Under the pieces are notes generated by a model. That model searched no databases. It was not told the DNA's origin and worked only from the letters and a program-made list of their open reading frames with translations. The translations under genes were made by a program, and so were the position numbers. Of a DNA stretch of 64,000 nt, positions 25,250 through 37,639 are shown piece by piece (position 1 is the stretch's first letter; each line of letters begins with the position of its first letter). The DNA comes from Cotesia glomerata (taxonomy: Eukaryota; Arthropoda; Insecta; Hymenoptera; Braconidae), in the NCBI RefSeq assembly GCF_020080835.1, contig NC_058160.1:21625152-21689151 (forward strand). Reading direction: 5' to 3'.

Positions 25250-26410
25250 GAGGGCAAGATTTTGACTTAAGGTTTAAAAGATGAAGCAGCATAGAACAAG
25301 TTACAGATTATATTATTCAGTATTTTAATTTTTATATTTTATTGAGCATTGATAATTTTTATCGTTTCAAAAAGGAATCAATTTTTAGAGGAAGAAAATT
25401 ACCATTATTGAAGGGCATAATATTTTTACATTTCATTATATTTGATTTATATTTTCAATACTGAAAAATTTACTTTCTATATTGCAACAAAATTATTTCT
25501 ATGTAGGATTAAAAATTACAGTATGTATTTAATACTGCAATTATTAATGTTTTCTTTTTTTTGTGAAAGATTAAAAGTAATCATTAGAAAAAAAAAATTA
25601 TTTTAATCAATAAAAAATAGCGATAAGTTATCTGAAATTTTTCTTGCCGTTGATTTCTATTTCCGATTTTAGTTAAAGAAATGAAAAAATAAAAATAATA
25701 AAAAAGTGGTATAGAATTGGAAAAGTGTCTCGAGGACATTGAGATTCGTCAAAAGGTTTTTTCAGAAATGTGAGTTTGAGAAAAATCGACTCGACGAATA
25801 AAAACGAGTAGAATAGAGAGAGGTGATAAATGTATACATCATGGATTCAATACAGACTTCGACTTTACCATACGTCTTTTACACTTTTATATATCTTTTC
25901 TTTTCAATATTTTTTTATTTTATTTTATTTCATTTCTCATGTATTATGTATACATATATAAATTTTATATTTATATTTTTATTACAACTTTTTCCATCAC
26001 TTCTTCCTTCAATGTAGTATTATGTCCTTTTTATGTGGTAACCTTCTCACTGTTATACTTCAATACCAACAACATTTATTTGTCAACGATCAGCGATAGA
26101 TCTATAAAGAAATGTCCGAGTTTAGTTTACTTTCCTATTTCACAACTACTCCACGCGAATTTATAACCATCAGTATTTCCCCTCAGGGTACCTACATACA
26201 TTATTTTATACCCTGAAGTTGTTCATCTCTACTCCGATGAGGTGAATTTATAAACTTTTACCGTCATAAAGCTTCCGGAGCCGCATGCACCGGGAATACG
26301 AATCATTTTCGCGACAAGTTAAGTGTCTCACATCTCACATAACAACAACACACATTTCCTCTATTTAAACACACTTTTCTATAAATATATAAAAAGATTC
26401 TACGTATTCT
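25250..26410. other. AT-rich stretch, nothing recognised
   Basis: Only T-rich hydrophobic chance ORFs (25823-26166). A more balanced patch at 26170-26310 has no identifiable function. Confidence 0.3.
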
Positions 26411-26415
26411 TTTAA

Positions 26416-27804
26416 GGTAGTTTGGTCGTCGCAATCCGAGGTCAAATTGATCGATATTTTTTTTTTTTGCAAGTGATCACTTGAAAAATAGCATAAAATA
26501 TAAAATTATTTCTATAGAGCAATAAACTTAAATGTGTGTAGAGTTAAAATAAAATAATGTAAAAGACCCCATTAGTGGCACCTTTAACCCGTATTAGTGG
26601 CACTTTTTCGTTCATTGAAAAAATGTTCTACATGGAATAAAAATAAAAAATTTTTTTGATCTAAAGGTCTTAAAAATTAGAAATAATATATTCATTATTG
26701 AAATTAATGATTTCATTAATTGAATAAGTACCAAAATCAAAGAGTGTCAGTAATGGGGTCCCCACCACTAATGGGGTCTTTTACCCTATTAGTGTATTGG
26801 GAAATTAACAAAAAAGCTGGACAGGAAAAAAAAAATCTTTTTTAAAAAAAATTGATTTGTTACTAAAGACTAATACCCAATATTTGTATAATAAAAATAA
26901 GGAGAATCGTAATTGTAGCGTGTAAGGAAAAAGTGTATAATAAATATTTCTACTTAAAAATAATTATTTAATATTTAATATTTAAAATTAAAAAATATTC
27001 TGAATATCAAAGCTTTGTAAAACATGTTTTACATGCACGAATGTGATACAAGTAAAACTCATATCTATCTATCTATAAAATTATTTCTAATTAGAATTTA
27101 ATTGAATAAATTCAATTCATAATTATGGTAAAATAATTATAATAATATAACTATTAAAATATCAACTGGCAAGTACTGGGCTGTCAGAAAACAATAACGA
27201 CTGATATAGGTTATGTAAGGTCGGTACTTAAAACAGTTGCTCACGGCGTTCATTTATTGTTTAAATTTGCAAATATCACTTCAATATGTTAAATCTGCTA
27301 TAATTTACGTGAACTTGTAATGTATATTTAATAACAATTTATTTTAATGCAAAAAAACTTAATGATTATATTTCAATTTCAAATTTGCCGCGCACTGAGA
27401 AGTCGTCATTTTTCCCCTGATAAAGATGGGGGAGTAATGTCTTTGACAAACAACAAAGATAAAAACCAATTTTTGATATTAAAAAATTAATTAAATTAAA
27501 ACTATGTGGTAAATCGTTATCAAATTTTGATAGAATATGTATGAAACATTGTTCTATCTATTGGAAAGTTTTTTTTATCGGGTCAAGTTGGCCGATTTTT
27601 TATAAGTCCTCCCTTTCCGGAGTTATTGAACAAAGACACTCATAAAAGATCGTGTATTTTTGCAAAACTTTAATTAATTATATCTCTTAAACGGTGTGGT
27701 AAAGAAATCTGATTTTTTTTCTATAGATGTATTAAATCATAATCTTTCGAATGAATACAAAAAAATATGGGGTCAAGTTGAAGTCATTTGGCACCCAAAC
27801 TACC
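26416..27804. mobile_element. 1.39-kb non-autonomous element with TTAA flanks
   Basis: The ends are GGTAGTTTGG (26416) and its exact reverse complement CCAAACTACC (to 27804). Each is flanked by TTAA (26412-26415 and 27805-27808), and the shared terminal string on both sides is TTTAAGGTAGTTTGG. Just inside, the left end has GGTCAAATTGA and the right end GGGGTCAAGTTGA. There is no transposase ORF. It contains the younger MITE at 26557-26786. Either a piggyBac-type TTAA target or an unrelated family could explain it; the similar ends at 38575-39288 argue for one family. Confidence 0.65.
26557..26786. mobile_element. 230-bp MITE with TAAAAGACCCCATTAGTGG ends, nested
   Basis: The inverted ends are ATGTAAAAGACCCCATTAGT and ACTAATGGGGTCTTTTACCC, flanked by TA (26555-26556 and 26787-26788). 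It lies inside the 26416-27804 element. Its end resembles the AGGTAAAAGCCCCAATAG end of the hairpin at 40491-40630. Confidence 0.75.
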
Positions 27805-28044
27805 TTAAATGAACAAAATCAAATAAAACTACACATACATATTTTTATTTATATTAAAAAAAAATATATGTTTATATTTTTTCTCCCCTTCTGACGTGAT
27901 CTGACGTGAATCGAGTCATTGCGACGAAGAAGGAAGCCTGAATCGTCGTCAGTATCGCTGCAGGAAGTTAAAGACCCAACCGAGATCCAACAAGGGGTTT
28001 CTAGAACATGTAAATCTACGTATATATGTTTATAAATATATATA

Positions 28045-28047
<3 letters not shown>

Positions 28048-28112
<65 letters not shown>
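28048..28112. repeat. (TA)n microsatellite
   Basis: Uninterrupted TA repeat of about 32 units, followed by unique sequence with GCAGTG/GGTATG-rich words (28113-28200). Confidence 0.95.
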
Positions 28113-28115
<3 letters not shown>

Positions 28116-28471
28116 CAGTGTGCCAGCAGTGCTATAGATAACTATGCTACGCCGTGGTATCGTGGTATGGTATAGTATGGAGACTGTATAAGTGTACTTA
28201 CGCGTGAAATATTGTTATTGCATACACACGTGTTCGCGTGAGTAGGAAAGCCTCAAAGTCGATAAGACTACGTTATCTAATGGAACTTTCAGTTATACTT
28301 TAGAAACCTCCTGACATTTTATGCGAAAGCTCACTCGCACATTTCGTCTTTTATTTTTTTACTATTGTTGTACAACTAGAGCTTTATTGTTAAGTAAAAA
28401 TTTTTTATTGAGAGTTTTAGCAAAAATTCATGCTTAGAATTTTTATTTTTTAGCTCATACAAAAGTTAATT

Positions 28472-28677
28472 CAATGAAAAAAAAGTTTTTGAATAAAGAA
28501 AATTATTTAAAAATATTTTTTTAAGTTTTAAATTGAGATGAAAAATTTTTTAATCTAGTTTGAATAAATTTTACTTGATTTAAGAATTTTGCTGCTTGAT
28601 TTAAGACAAAATATTTTAAATTTAATTTTCACAATTAAAACATTTTTTATCAAACCAAGTGAATTTCTTAATCATTG
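28472..28677. mobile_element. MITE, CAATGA-ended
   Basis: The left end is CAATGAAAAAAAAG and the right end TTTCTTAATCATTG. Flanks are TT and TC, so no clean duplication remains. The interior 'ttttacttgatttaagaattttgctgcttgatttaag' is characteristic of the same superfamily as 34960-35157. Confidence 0.45.
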
Positions 28678-29399
28678 TCTTAATTGTTGCAATTAAAATC
28701 AATGACTATTTAAATAAAAATTACAAATTTTTTTATGACTATCTTTTTAGTAAATTTTTCAGTTGTCGTTTTAAATTCAAATGTCACCTCTAAATCCCGT
28801 TTTTTACAACACATTAAGTAAAACAAAAGAAAAGTCTGTTTTTAATTCCAAGTAAAGATAGTAACTAAAAGTAGATCTTTAAAGTGTGCAATAATTAAAA
28901 GTTTAAGCTAACTTAAATTAACTAAACATTTAATTAAACATGAATTTATCGCCGGAACCTTTATTAATAATTACTTTTCTCAAAGAACAAAACTGAATTA
29001 AACTTTAAATTTCCGAGTTGTTATAATAATAAATTCAAAAATCTCAGTTAAATTATTAATTTTACTTAGTTTCAATACCCAACAAAACTTTAAAATATAC
29101 AACAACAAATAATAAAATAATTAAAGTTTGTTGTCATTAAAAAGTTGTGCAAACGTTTTAATTCTGTTGATTACTTAATGTTAATAGATAACACAAGTAT
29201 CTCACTATAAACTTTGGACAATTTACTTATCCAAAAGTTTGTGTCGCCGTCTCTAGTCTCGGTGCATGCATATGTCTATATATAATATATAACATATAAT
29301 AGTCTCGATAGTCAAACTCTATACCTGTATATACGCTCAAAAGTATGAGAAGAGTTAAAGATAATATTTAACTAAAAAGGAATCTGATAAAATCTTATA

Positions 29400-30240
29400 T
29401 CCGTAGCATTTGGGTTGTGTCTCCCGAGGCGTTTTCTCTGAGTACGGAAATTCATGCCAGTCATCCACTAGCACTATAATAACTACACACCGACTTAGAG
29501 TGGTGGTGGTGATCGTCGCCAAGTACTTTGGTGGATGCTCGTTAAGCTCGGAGTAAACGCCTAGCCGTTGAAGGGTTGAGGGTTGATACTAGAGGAGGTG
29601 AAGAGAGATTGAACAGGGTACCTATATCCGTCAGGCATATCGGGTCTTGTTGATAGGCAAACTGTAGACGAGGAGACTCTGACTCTCTGTACTACTTTGC
29701 TTCAAGGGTTCTCATTATCATCAGCTCTATCAACTATTTCCTCTTTTCCTTTCGGTTTATCTCCAGATATAAATATAGATATATTGGCACATATACACTC
29801 AATACATAAGGTCATTTTAACGTGCAAGAGAACAACGCACTCAACTGTGGAATGAGAGCCGACTACGAGAGCAGGAAATCCTCAAACGGATCCAGGGAAA
29901 ACCGTTTAGGCACTTGGAAACGTCCAACAAACACACTAGCTATTGCCTCCGGGTTCTTCCACATCCCACATCCGGAAGACCTCAGACCTCAGTTCTCCAT
30001 CCTGTTTGTGTCCTTTCCTCAATGCCTTTCCGTCAAACGTTACTCTGTTCCGGGAACCAGAAACAACATCAACATCAGAATCAGCATCAGCATCAACATC
30101 AACCCCAGCCATTTCTGTCACAATACACTCCAAGTGTTGACGTAGAAGTTGCTTTGTTCTTCCCATTCTGTGTAGAGTAGTGTGTTATGTGTTATGTGCT
30201 GTGTACATTGTGCACCGCCGTCTATTAATCCCCTTCCAGC
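29400..30240. promoter_or_regulatory. Mixed-composition unique island, candidate regulatory or non-coding exon
   Basis: This is one of the longest non-AT-rich stretches inside the presumed intron. It includes an imperfect hexamer tract of CATCAA/CATCAG units (about 30066-30104). Overlapping ORFs in four frames (29822-30180) derive from this low stop-codon density. None has a domain, and the Asp/Val/Ala run on the minus strand is just the hexamer tract translated. An enhancer, an alternative 5' exon or a long non-coding RNA exon are all possible. Confidence 0.25.
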
Positions 30241-33029
30241 GCAAGAGTATCTGCAAAATAGAGGTTATCGTTGTCAGTTTTAGTTTAGTTTCTGGTTCTC
30301 CAAAGTATACTCCACTATTAACTATTAGATATTGTATAATATAAGCCAGTTCAACCTCTTATACACACACTAGGTCTAATACTAAACTCGGAGCTAGTTA
30401 TACTATCCTTACCGGACTTCCTTCTATTCCCTTGTGACTAACGTTCAATCTCCTACGTTTCATTCTCTTTACGGTCAGAAACTTGACCGATGCGGTCAAA
30501 ACTTTGGATTATAGTTATTACCAAAGTACAACAAACTTAACTAATCAAATTCCGGCGGAAATACTAGTGTCAGAATGATGACAATTTGGTGAATACACTT
30601 TAGTCTCTAGTCCTGCAATCTAAATCGGTTACCTTTTAATTTGAATTTTCATTGATTAAAATCCCTCAGCTGACAAATTGCCCTTTACATACGATAATAT
30701 TTGCTCTTTTCTTTACAAATATTTAACAGCATAATCTACAAAGCTAGTTGTGCATTTGAGCAACTCAAATATGCTCAAAGTCCACATTCTGCTAATGTGA
30801 TACAAAAGGAAGTGCTAAAACAATATAATATAAACGGATGGATTAATGCTGGTAAAACCAAACTGTCGGACTTATTCCAGCAACTGTCTTTTCTATATAA
30901 ATAATAACAATGATCTTATCATTTTCTTTTGGAATGGTTTTTTTTGGTCGGTTAGTGCGACGGACGGACAAGCACACCATCTGTGTTGTAGCATTGTATG
31001 CTTTATGTTCATTTTTTCCCACATTTGCGACAGACTACTATGCAGTAAAGTGAAGTTACTGTGCAGTTACTGTGTACGAAAGCGAATACTGCGACTACTG
31101 GGACGACAACGGTTACCATTTTATTATACTGGCAATTAGCAAACACACGCCACTCAAATGTGTTTACTTCAAGTAATTTCAGGCTCGGCAACTTTGGTAA
31201 TTACTTACGAGTTTTCCCAAGCTAACACTAATATAAGATATGTATATATAAATATATATGTGATCTTCTTGCTCACTCTTATACATGTATGGTAATACAT
31301 TGTACGTAATATTAAATTTAATGCGTAAGAAAATATATGTTGAACCGTGAGACGAACGACTTTTCGACTTTTATGATTGCATAACGGCTTTTTTGTACCG
31401 GCTTTTGTATTCAAGCCTTTAGTACGCATTTAAATACAAAACATATGACGTCTTTTCATGACAACATATTAAAATAATAATTATAATTATTATTAGTATT
31501 ATTATCAAAACTATTGAAGTAACTGATATCTTAATGTACTCAGTAATAATTAACGTCGCAGTTTTGAAAAATAAATTTTGTCTACACAATAAAACTTAAC
31601 TGATATGCTACTTGATATCACCAGTAAACTATGTCGTCGTGTAGTAGTCGGTAGTCGTATGGATGCAGTTGATGGCAGGCTAGAGTCGCGGTATCCATTA
31701 CACCGGAAGTCTCACCCGACTTCCGTTAATCGAGATATCGTGTTTACTCACTATACTACCATCGATTTATTAAACAGAAAAAAATTTAATTTAATAGAAA
31801 TAACTTTCTATAAATTTTCATGAAAGTGATATCCAGTTACCCTATGAACGCTTACAATAAACTGAAGATTATATCGCTAGAATTTTATTCACTTATTTTT
31901 TATGTTTCCTTTATGTATAATAAAAATGTAAATAAATATGTACACTGACAGTTTTCTATTTTCATCTTTTGATGAATAATACTTTTATGAAAGGATTAGA
32001 AAAATAAAAAAATTAAATACATAAAATAATGATAACGATTACGTAGTCGCACTTTATAGACAAGGGAATTTTTAATATAAATTACACTATTTTTTATATT
32101 TTACGTTTAAAGCTCTTAGAAGTATATTTTATGTTATATTTGATGCCTTCCAGGCAGAGAAAGCTTTCAGTAATTTATTACGTAGAAGAATTCAATGCAT
32201 TAACAAGATGATTTAAAAAAATTAGCAATTTAAATTATGATCAAAATACGTGACATAAAAAAAAAGTAATGAAAAATTTTATTGTTGGAAATTTATTTTT
32301 TTTTGTAAAAAAGGTCTATCAATTTTTTCACATTTTCAATTCTATAGATTACATTTTAATTAAAAAATTAACTTTAATCTGAAATAATGAATTTTAATTG
32401 AAAACGAAATTGACAAGAGCGCACGTTCAGAATGTATTCAAAGGCAGATAATTAAAAATATCGCAGTACATATATATCATACTGTTAATGCACAGCATCA
32501 GAATTATCGTGTACAACATTTCTGAAACTTTTTCACACTAAAATTCTTACACTACAAACTTAATAGCAATAAACTTATTTTACAGAGGATGTGTACAGCT
32601 AATCACAAAGTAATAGAGTAAAAATGTTTAATTAAAATATTAACCACCATAAAACATACTCTATTGGCTAAACTGCAATACAATTACAAATGCACATTAC
32701 GTACATTACTATGTATTTATTTTAATGTGTGTACGCATATATAATATATATATTATACATTAGTTTTTAACAAGTTATATCGACAAGTCAGTCGTGAAAA
32801 TTTATTACCACACGTGTAATACCATTAATTGCTCTCATGCGGATGCATTAACTCAACTTCATTGCTTTTTAATTGTTATTTATACTGATATCGGTAATAA
32901 CGGTTTGTAATTAGCAATTATTTTAAATTAAACAATTATAATAGCTTTTTAAAGTGAAGATATATCATTTAATAAATTTTTCTGTTTATACTAATTACTA
33001 ATTACAAATTACGAGTGATCAATGATTGA

Positions 33030-33060
33030 TGATTGTTTTATTTTTTGTTACAGGTGAGTG
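33030..33060 (+). promoter_or_regulatory. Recursive splice (ratchet) site: 3'SS fused to 5'SS
   Basis: A T-rich tract (GTTTTATTTTTTGTTACAG, ending at 33053) is followed with no exon in between by GTGAGTG (33054-33060). Branch-point-like CTAAT pentamers lie about 55-65 nt upstream (about 32990-33000). This matches the juxtaposed YnNCAG|GTRAGT arrangement of recursive splice sites known from long Drosophila and vertebrate introns. Joining the donor at 3080 to this site would give ...TATATACG|GTGAGTG, recreating a strong donor. The ~30-kb spacing is typical of such introns. Function is inferred, not demonstrated. Confidence 0.55.
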
Positions 33061-33218
33061 TCCACTTTGCCTCTATAATCGGCTATACACTACCGATACT
33101 GTCCACGACTATTGTGTCAATCAACTTTAACGAACTTTAACGGCCCTAGAATTGATAAATAATTAATAATAAAAAAGAGGAGGAGAAAAATCGTTGTTAA
33201 AATAAAGAAAGTAACGAG
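33054..33218 (+). other. Candidate RS-exon (non-coding cassette exon)
   Basis: Between the acceptor at 33053 and a second good donor, GAG|GTAAGA at 33218/33219, lies a 165-bp stretch more balanced in its first half than its surroundings. All three frames contain stop codons, so it could only be a 5'UTR cassette exon. In the known RS-exon mechanism a downstream donor helps define the recursive site and is then out-competed by the reconstituted donor. Alternatively this is simply an ordinary non-coding exon that begins with GTGAGT. Confidence 0.4.
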
Positions 33219-33869
33219 GTAAGATAATATGATACTTTATACCCTCGTGTTTATCTAGATCCGATAAATGTCCGAAAAATTAGTTAATTAATTACACTTT
33301 ATTGTGTAATAACGCACATATATTGAATTATTTAATTAAATAAAATTGTATAAAAAATGTTGATTATTTAGAATTAACGAGCTGTTTTGTATATCTTGTT
33401 TCGAATTATCTTTTGTATATAAACTTAATTATAATCTACCACAAGATTGTTATGAATTATGATCTAATTAGTTAATTACTAGATGATTGACGGCGTCAAG
33501 TAATCCAGAAAAAAAGCAATTTATGTTTTAGCTTACATAGTTGATTTAATATTTAATTAACAAAGTGTTTTGTTGTTTACTTCACTTTCAAGGCCGCGCA
33601 ATTATTGGCTTAATTATTTATTTGAGTTCTTAATTCTGTTGTTTTTATTTATTTATTGATTTTACGCGCGAATTTCGTATAAACAGAAGAATTAAACTAA
33701 AAATTATTCTGTTGAATAAATTAAAGACGAGCTTGTTTTTTCATGTTCTTTAGAAATTAAAGTTATATATTTATGTAATTTTATAATGTTTGTTGAAATA
33801 CATAGTGTTAATTTCTCACATTCGATAAAAGTGTGCAAATATTCGAATTAGATAGCAATTTTAATTGGA

Positions 33870-33975
33870 ATAACAATGAAAAATTTTAATAATTTCAATC
33901 GCTCGAATACTCTGAACCTTCAAAATAGTTCAAACAACTTGAATAGTTTAAAGTACTCGAATAATTTAAAAACAT
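33870..33975. repeat. Degenerate ~18-20-bp tandem motif (TCGAATAGTTTAAA-like)
   Basis: Successive variants TCGAATACTCTGAA, TTCAAAATAGTTCAAA, TTGAATAGTTTAAA and TCGAATAATTTAAA occur between about 33903 and 33970. The spacing is irregular and the motif simple, so this is a weak minisatellite. Confidence 0.4.
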
Positions 33976-34959
33976 GACTAATTCTTCGATTACTGATTAA
34001 GAACACTACAAGTTATTTTATGTTTTAAACGTATTAATGACTGTTCAACAATAGACGGAGGAATATTTTATTTAAACAAAGAGGAAAAAATGGGGACGCT
34101 AAAAAAATAATGAACTTGCAGACAGAATTAGCATGAGTCATCATTTTTTTTCTTTTATCTAATATATGTTATACATTTGTATAAAACAAATTTTAGAATA
34201 AAATGAAAATTTCTTATAATTATTGATTGAAAAAACCTAAAAAATTTTTCTAGCACTTCGTTTTCTCGCCCTACTATTACGTGACTACTTTTCCAAACAT
34301 TTATATTGAGTAGAAATGCAAACTTTAGAATTTTTCTTGAATATATTTATTTAAAAACACAAAATCGCTTATTTTGTCATTTCGAATGACAAACAGCGAT
34401 AAATTTACTTAGGATTTATTCACATTTCTTTTAGAAAAGTTTCGTTTTGAATTCTTATGTCCTTAGAAGTATTAGAATTTGAAATTCTAGATATTTTTTA
34501 CCGGTTAGAGAATTATTAACGATGAAAAAACTGACAAAAAACTAAAAATCTCAATTTGAATTTTTTTTTTTATTTTTATAAAATTCTGGTTAGTAAAAAA
34601 TTAAAAAAAAAATATTACAAAGTCTCGTAATTACAAATAAAAAATAGATACGTAACAGGAATTTGATAAAAATTTAATGATATAAAAACTGAAGTCAGCT
34701 CGTACTCGGAAAACGATAAGTAAAATATTCGCCCATGCGCAATGATACGTACTATGTATACATTCGCGAAGTTTTTTTTTTATCCATAATTGGTTTACGA
34801 GTCCAGATCTGAGTCTGAAGAAGTTTTTTTGTCAGTATGTTTTCCGTCACAAAAAAAAATTGTTCTTCAAAAAAAAACTCCACATTTAAATAAAAAAAAA
34901 ATGTCGCATTAATTTTTATGAATTTTCATTTAACAACAGTTGAAATTCAAGGGACTCTA

Positions 34960-35157
34960 CACAGAAAAAAAAGTTCTTGTATCAAGTATATAATTTTGAA
35001 AAACTTAATATTCTTGATTTGAGTAGAAAAATTCTTGATTTAAGGAAATTTTACTTGATTCAAGAATTTTTCATCTTGATTCAAGACAGTTACCCTCTTA
35101 AAAATTATATTCTTGTTTCAAGAATTTTTGTCTTGAATCAAGTTAATTTTTTTTCTG
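34960..35157. mobile_element. 198-bp MITE, CACAGAAAAAAAA ends, TA flanks
   Basis: Starts CACAGAAAAAAAAGTTCTTG and ends TTAATTTTTTTTCTG, flanked by TA (34958-34959 and 35158-35159). The interior repeats 'cttgattcaag' words in both orientations, so most of the element can fold. It is the best-preserved member of the group that also includes 1-210, 16968, 28472 and 51397. The 61-codon ORF across it is fortuitous. Confidence 0.75.
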
Positions 35158-35159
35158 TA

Positions 35160-36500
35160 TAATATTAACAAATATTCAATATTGTCAAAATAATTATAAT
35201 CGGATTATAATTAATAATAGTATATGATAGATAAAACAATTAGTAACTGATATAATTTATTACATTAATAGGTTGTTAATATTGCAAATTAATAAGATAA
35301 AGGTTGGTGAATGGGGTTTATCGTCTTGGCATAGCGGAGCATGTTGTTCGGTTTTGCACCCTGAAATTAATCAATGTCTTGTGTGCACACATTGAGATAC
35401 CTTTTACCACCAAGTATGCCCCTATATTTTAAGTAAACGCTACTACGTACGTGTAAAATGTTCATTGTTAATATTACAATGAAAAATAAATTGAATATTT
35501 AGCCCAAAGTATTAATAATTTAATCAATGTCAAACTTTGAACAAAATTTTCTCTAAAAACAATCAAAATCTAATTTAATTTTGTTTTTCGTAGACTTAAT
35601 AACCGGTGACAGTAATTTAATAGAAACAGCGCTGTCGGAGTAATTTATAAGACAATGCATCAATGCATCAGCGGATCATAAATTGTTATAAAATCTAAGG
35701 AAGTGGAAATATTAAAAAAAAAAAAAAAAGTTGGTTAAGAATTTAAAATAGAATAAAGAAGAGTGATAGCGAGGAGTAAGGATTAAGTAAAGGCGATACG
35801 AGAGAATGCTTTTGTTAGGATGCCAGAGGGTAGTGAGACGGAAAATTTGTCTCCGGTGGCCGGTAATTACGTCCCTAATTTCCGGGGAATGTCTTAATTT
35901 GTGGCCGCGAGTAACCCAGTTGGTAGTAATACCATTTGGTGTTGTTGTTATTGTTTGTGTGGTCACGTGAGTTAAGGATAAGTATACTATGACGGAATGA
36001 GAAGATTCTCGCTTCAAGTAGACAGAGACCGTATTTTGAAACGTAAATAAACTTTATTGAAAATAAGAGTTGCCTTTTTGTTGGTGTGGGTATATTCTGG
36101 TATTTTAGAGTCCGGTTTTTGAGTCATCGCACCTTAAATTGCTAAGAAAATCCTATTAAATTAAAAAAAATATTTTCACACAAAAACAAAATAAATTTAA
36201 TTGAAAGAAGTATTCTTAAACTAATAAAATTATTTTATTATTTACAATATTCATACTAAAATTTTAATTGAGAGAAATTATGTGTTCAGAAGATTAATGT
36301 AAAATAATTCAATTTAAAAACAAAAAAAAAAAAACACTAACATTGCTCAATATGATATGGTAGACATGATACGTTACCGATTAAATTTTTTTTTCTTTTT
36401 ATTTAGAAAAAAAGAAAAGACAAACAATTAATTGTTCATTGCTTTTAAAGTCAATCAATTCTTCAATAGATTAAACTTGAAAATTACCATTATTAATAAG
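35160..36500. other. Mostly AT-rich; unique GC-richer patch at 35760-36010
   Basis: The patch contains TCTCCGGTGGCCGGTAATTA-like mixed sequence and a 101-codon minus ORF (35712-36017) with no domain. It could be a conserved non-coding element. The remainder holds nothing identifiable. Confidence 0.25.
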
Positions 36501-36503
36501 ATG

Positions 36504-36587
36504 ATATGGACACTGTTATGCATTAATGTGTTAAGTGTTATGGAAATCCTATGAACTTAACACACTATTGCATAACAGAGTCCATAT
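36504..36587. repeat. 84-bp imperfect palindrome
   Basis: ATATGGACACTGTTATGCAT at the left pairs with GCATAACAGAGTCCATAT at the right, and the inner part TGTGTTAAGT pairs with ACTTAACACA. It is almost loop-free around position 36545. It could be a MITE remnant or a hairpin-forming RNA locus. Confidence 0.65.
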
Positions 36588-37639
36588 GAAGTAGAACAAA
36601 TATGAGAATTCATCAACACGTTTGTTTCGAAACTAAATTTTTACCGACTTTCTATGACGTCACGAAACATCCCGCCATCTACCTTGAAAATTTTTAACTT
36701 AAACTGTAATACGATATTGAAACTAACAGAAACTTGATAATTTTTAAGATACTTTGAAGAAATAAATATTCAGAAATTTCAGAAATTTGAAAAATTATTG
36801 ATGAAATTGAAAAAAAATTTTTTTAATTTATTTGTTAAGTATAACTCAAAAATATTCTCATTTTTGCAGATTTCAGTATCATACAATAAAGATTTCTGGT
36901 ATGATATGATACCAGGTTATTAAAGTTGAACTATTTTTTATTATTTATAAAAAACCTTAAAAAAAAATGATCTCGAGCATTTGAAATGTGTACTTAAGGA
37001 TTTTATAAATCTTTTTTAATTTTTTCTGTTGAATTCAGAGTCTACTAAACAATTTATTAAATCTCTCGAGATAAAATAGTAAAAATCTAAAAAGTAAGAA
37101 AAACGTAATAATTCAACATAATTTCAGTAAATATTCAAATGCTGAAAAAATAAATATTTTGAAAATTTAATAAGGACAAAACATTTTGCCAGAATTCTTG
37201 GCTCAAAGACAAAATTCAACTGACCTAACTCTGGAGTCTTTTTACTCTAAATCTTCCTTTTGTACATGCATATAATATAAACTAGCTCAGTTTTCCTGAG
37301 CTGGTGTTGCCAATACCTCAGCTGGATTATATTGCCCTGAAAACTCTTGCATACTTTTAGCATTCTTAATGAAAGAGAAATTCTGTATAAACTGTATCAA
37401 GTTTTATCCACACGAAATTTATTACAAAAGCTAAATATAAATGTACATTAAATTAACAACAATTTTTATTAAAATACTTACTGGAAAAATATAACTTTTT
37501 CATCCGCTAATTAACAAAGTAAATAAGAGCGAGTAAAGTTTTATTTAAAAAAAAAAAAAATAATAAGATAAAACAAAATAAAATAGAAAGAAAAAAATGT
37601 TTAAAACACGTTAAATAAACTAAAGATATTTTCTTTGTA

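Noticed and set aside
29822..30180. Four overlapping ORFs, including an Asp/Val/Ala-rich minus-strand one
   Set aside because: They overlap in several frames over a locally stop-poor region, and the acidic run is a CATCAG/CATCAA hexamer tract. No family was recognised.
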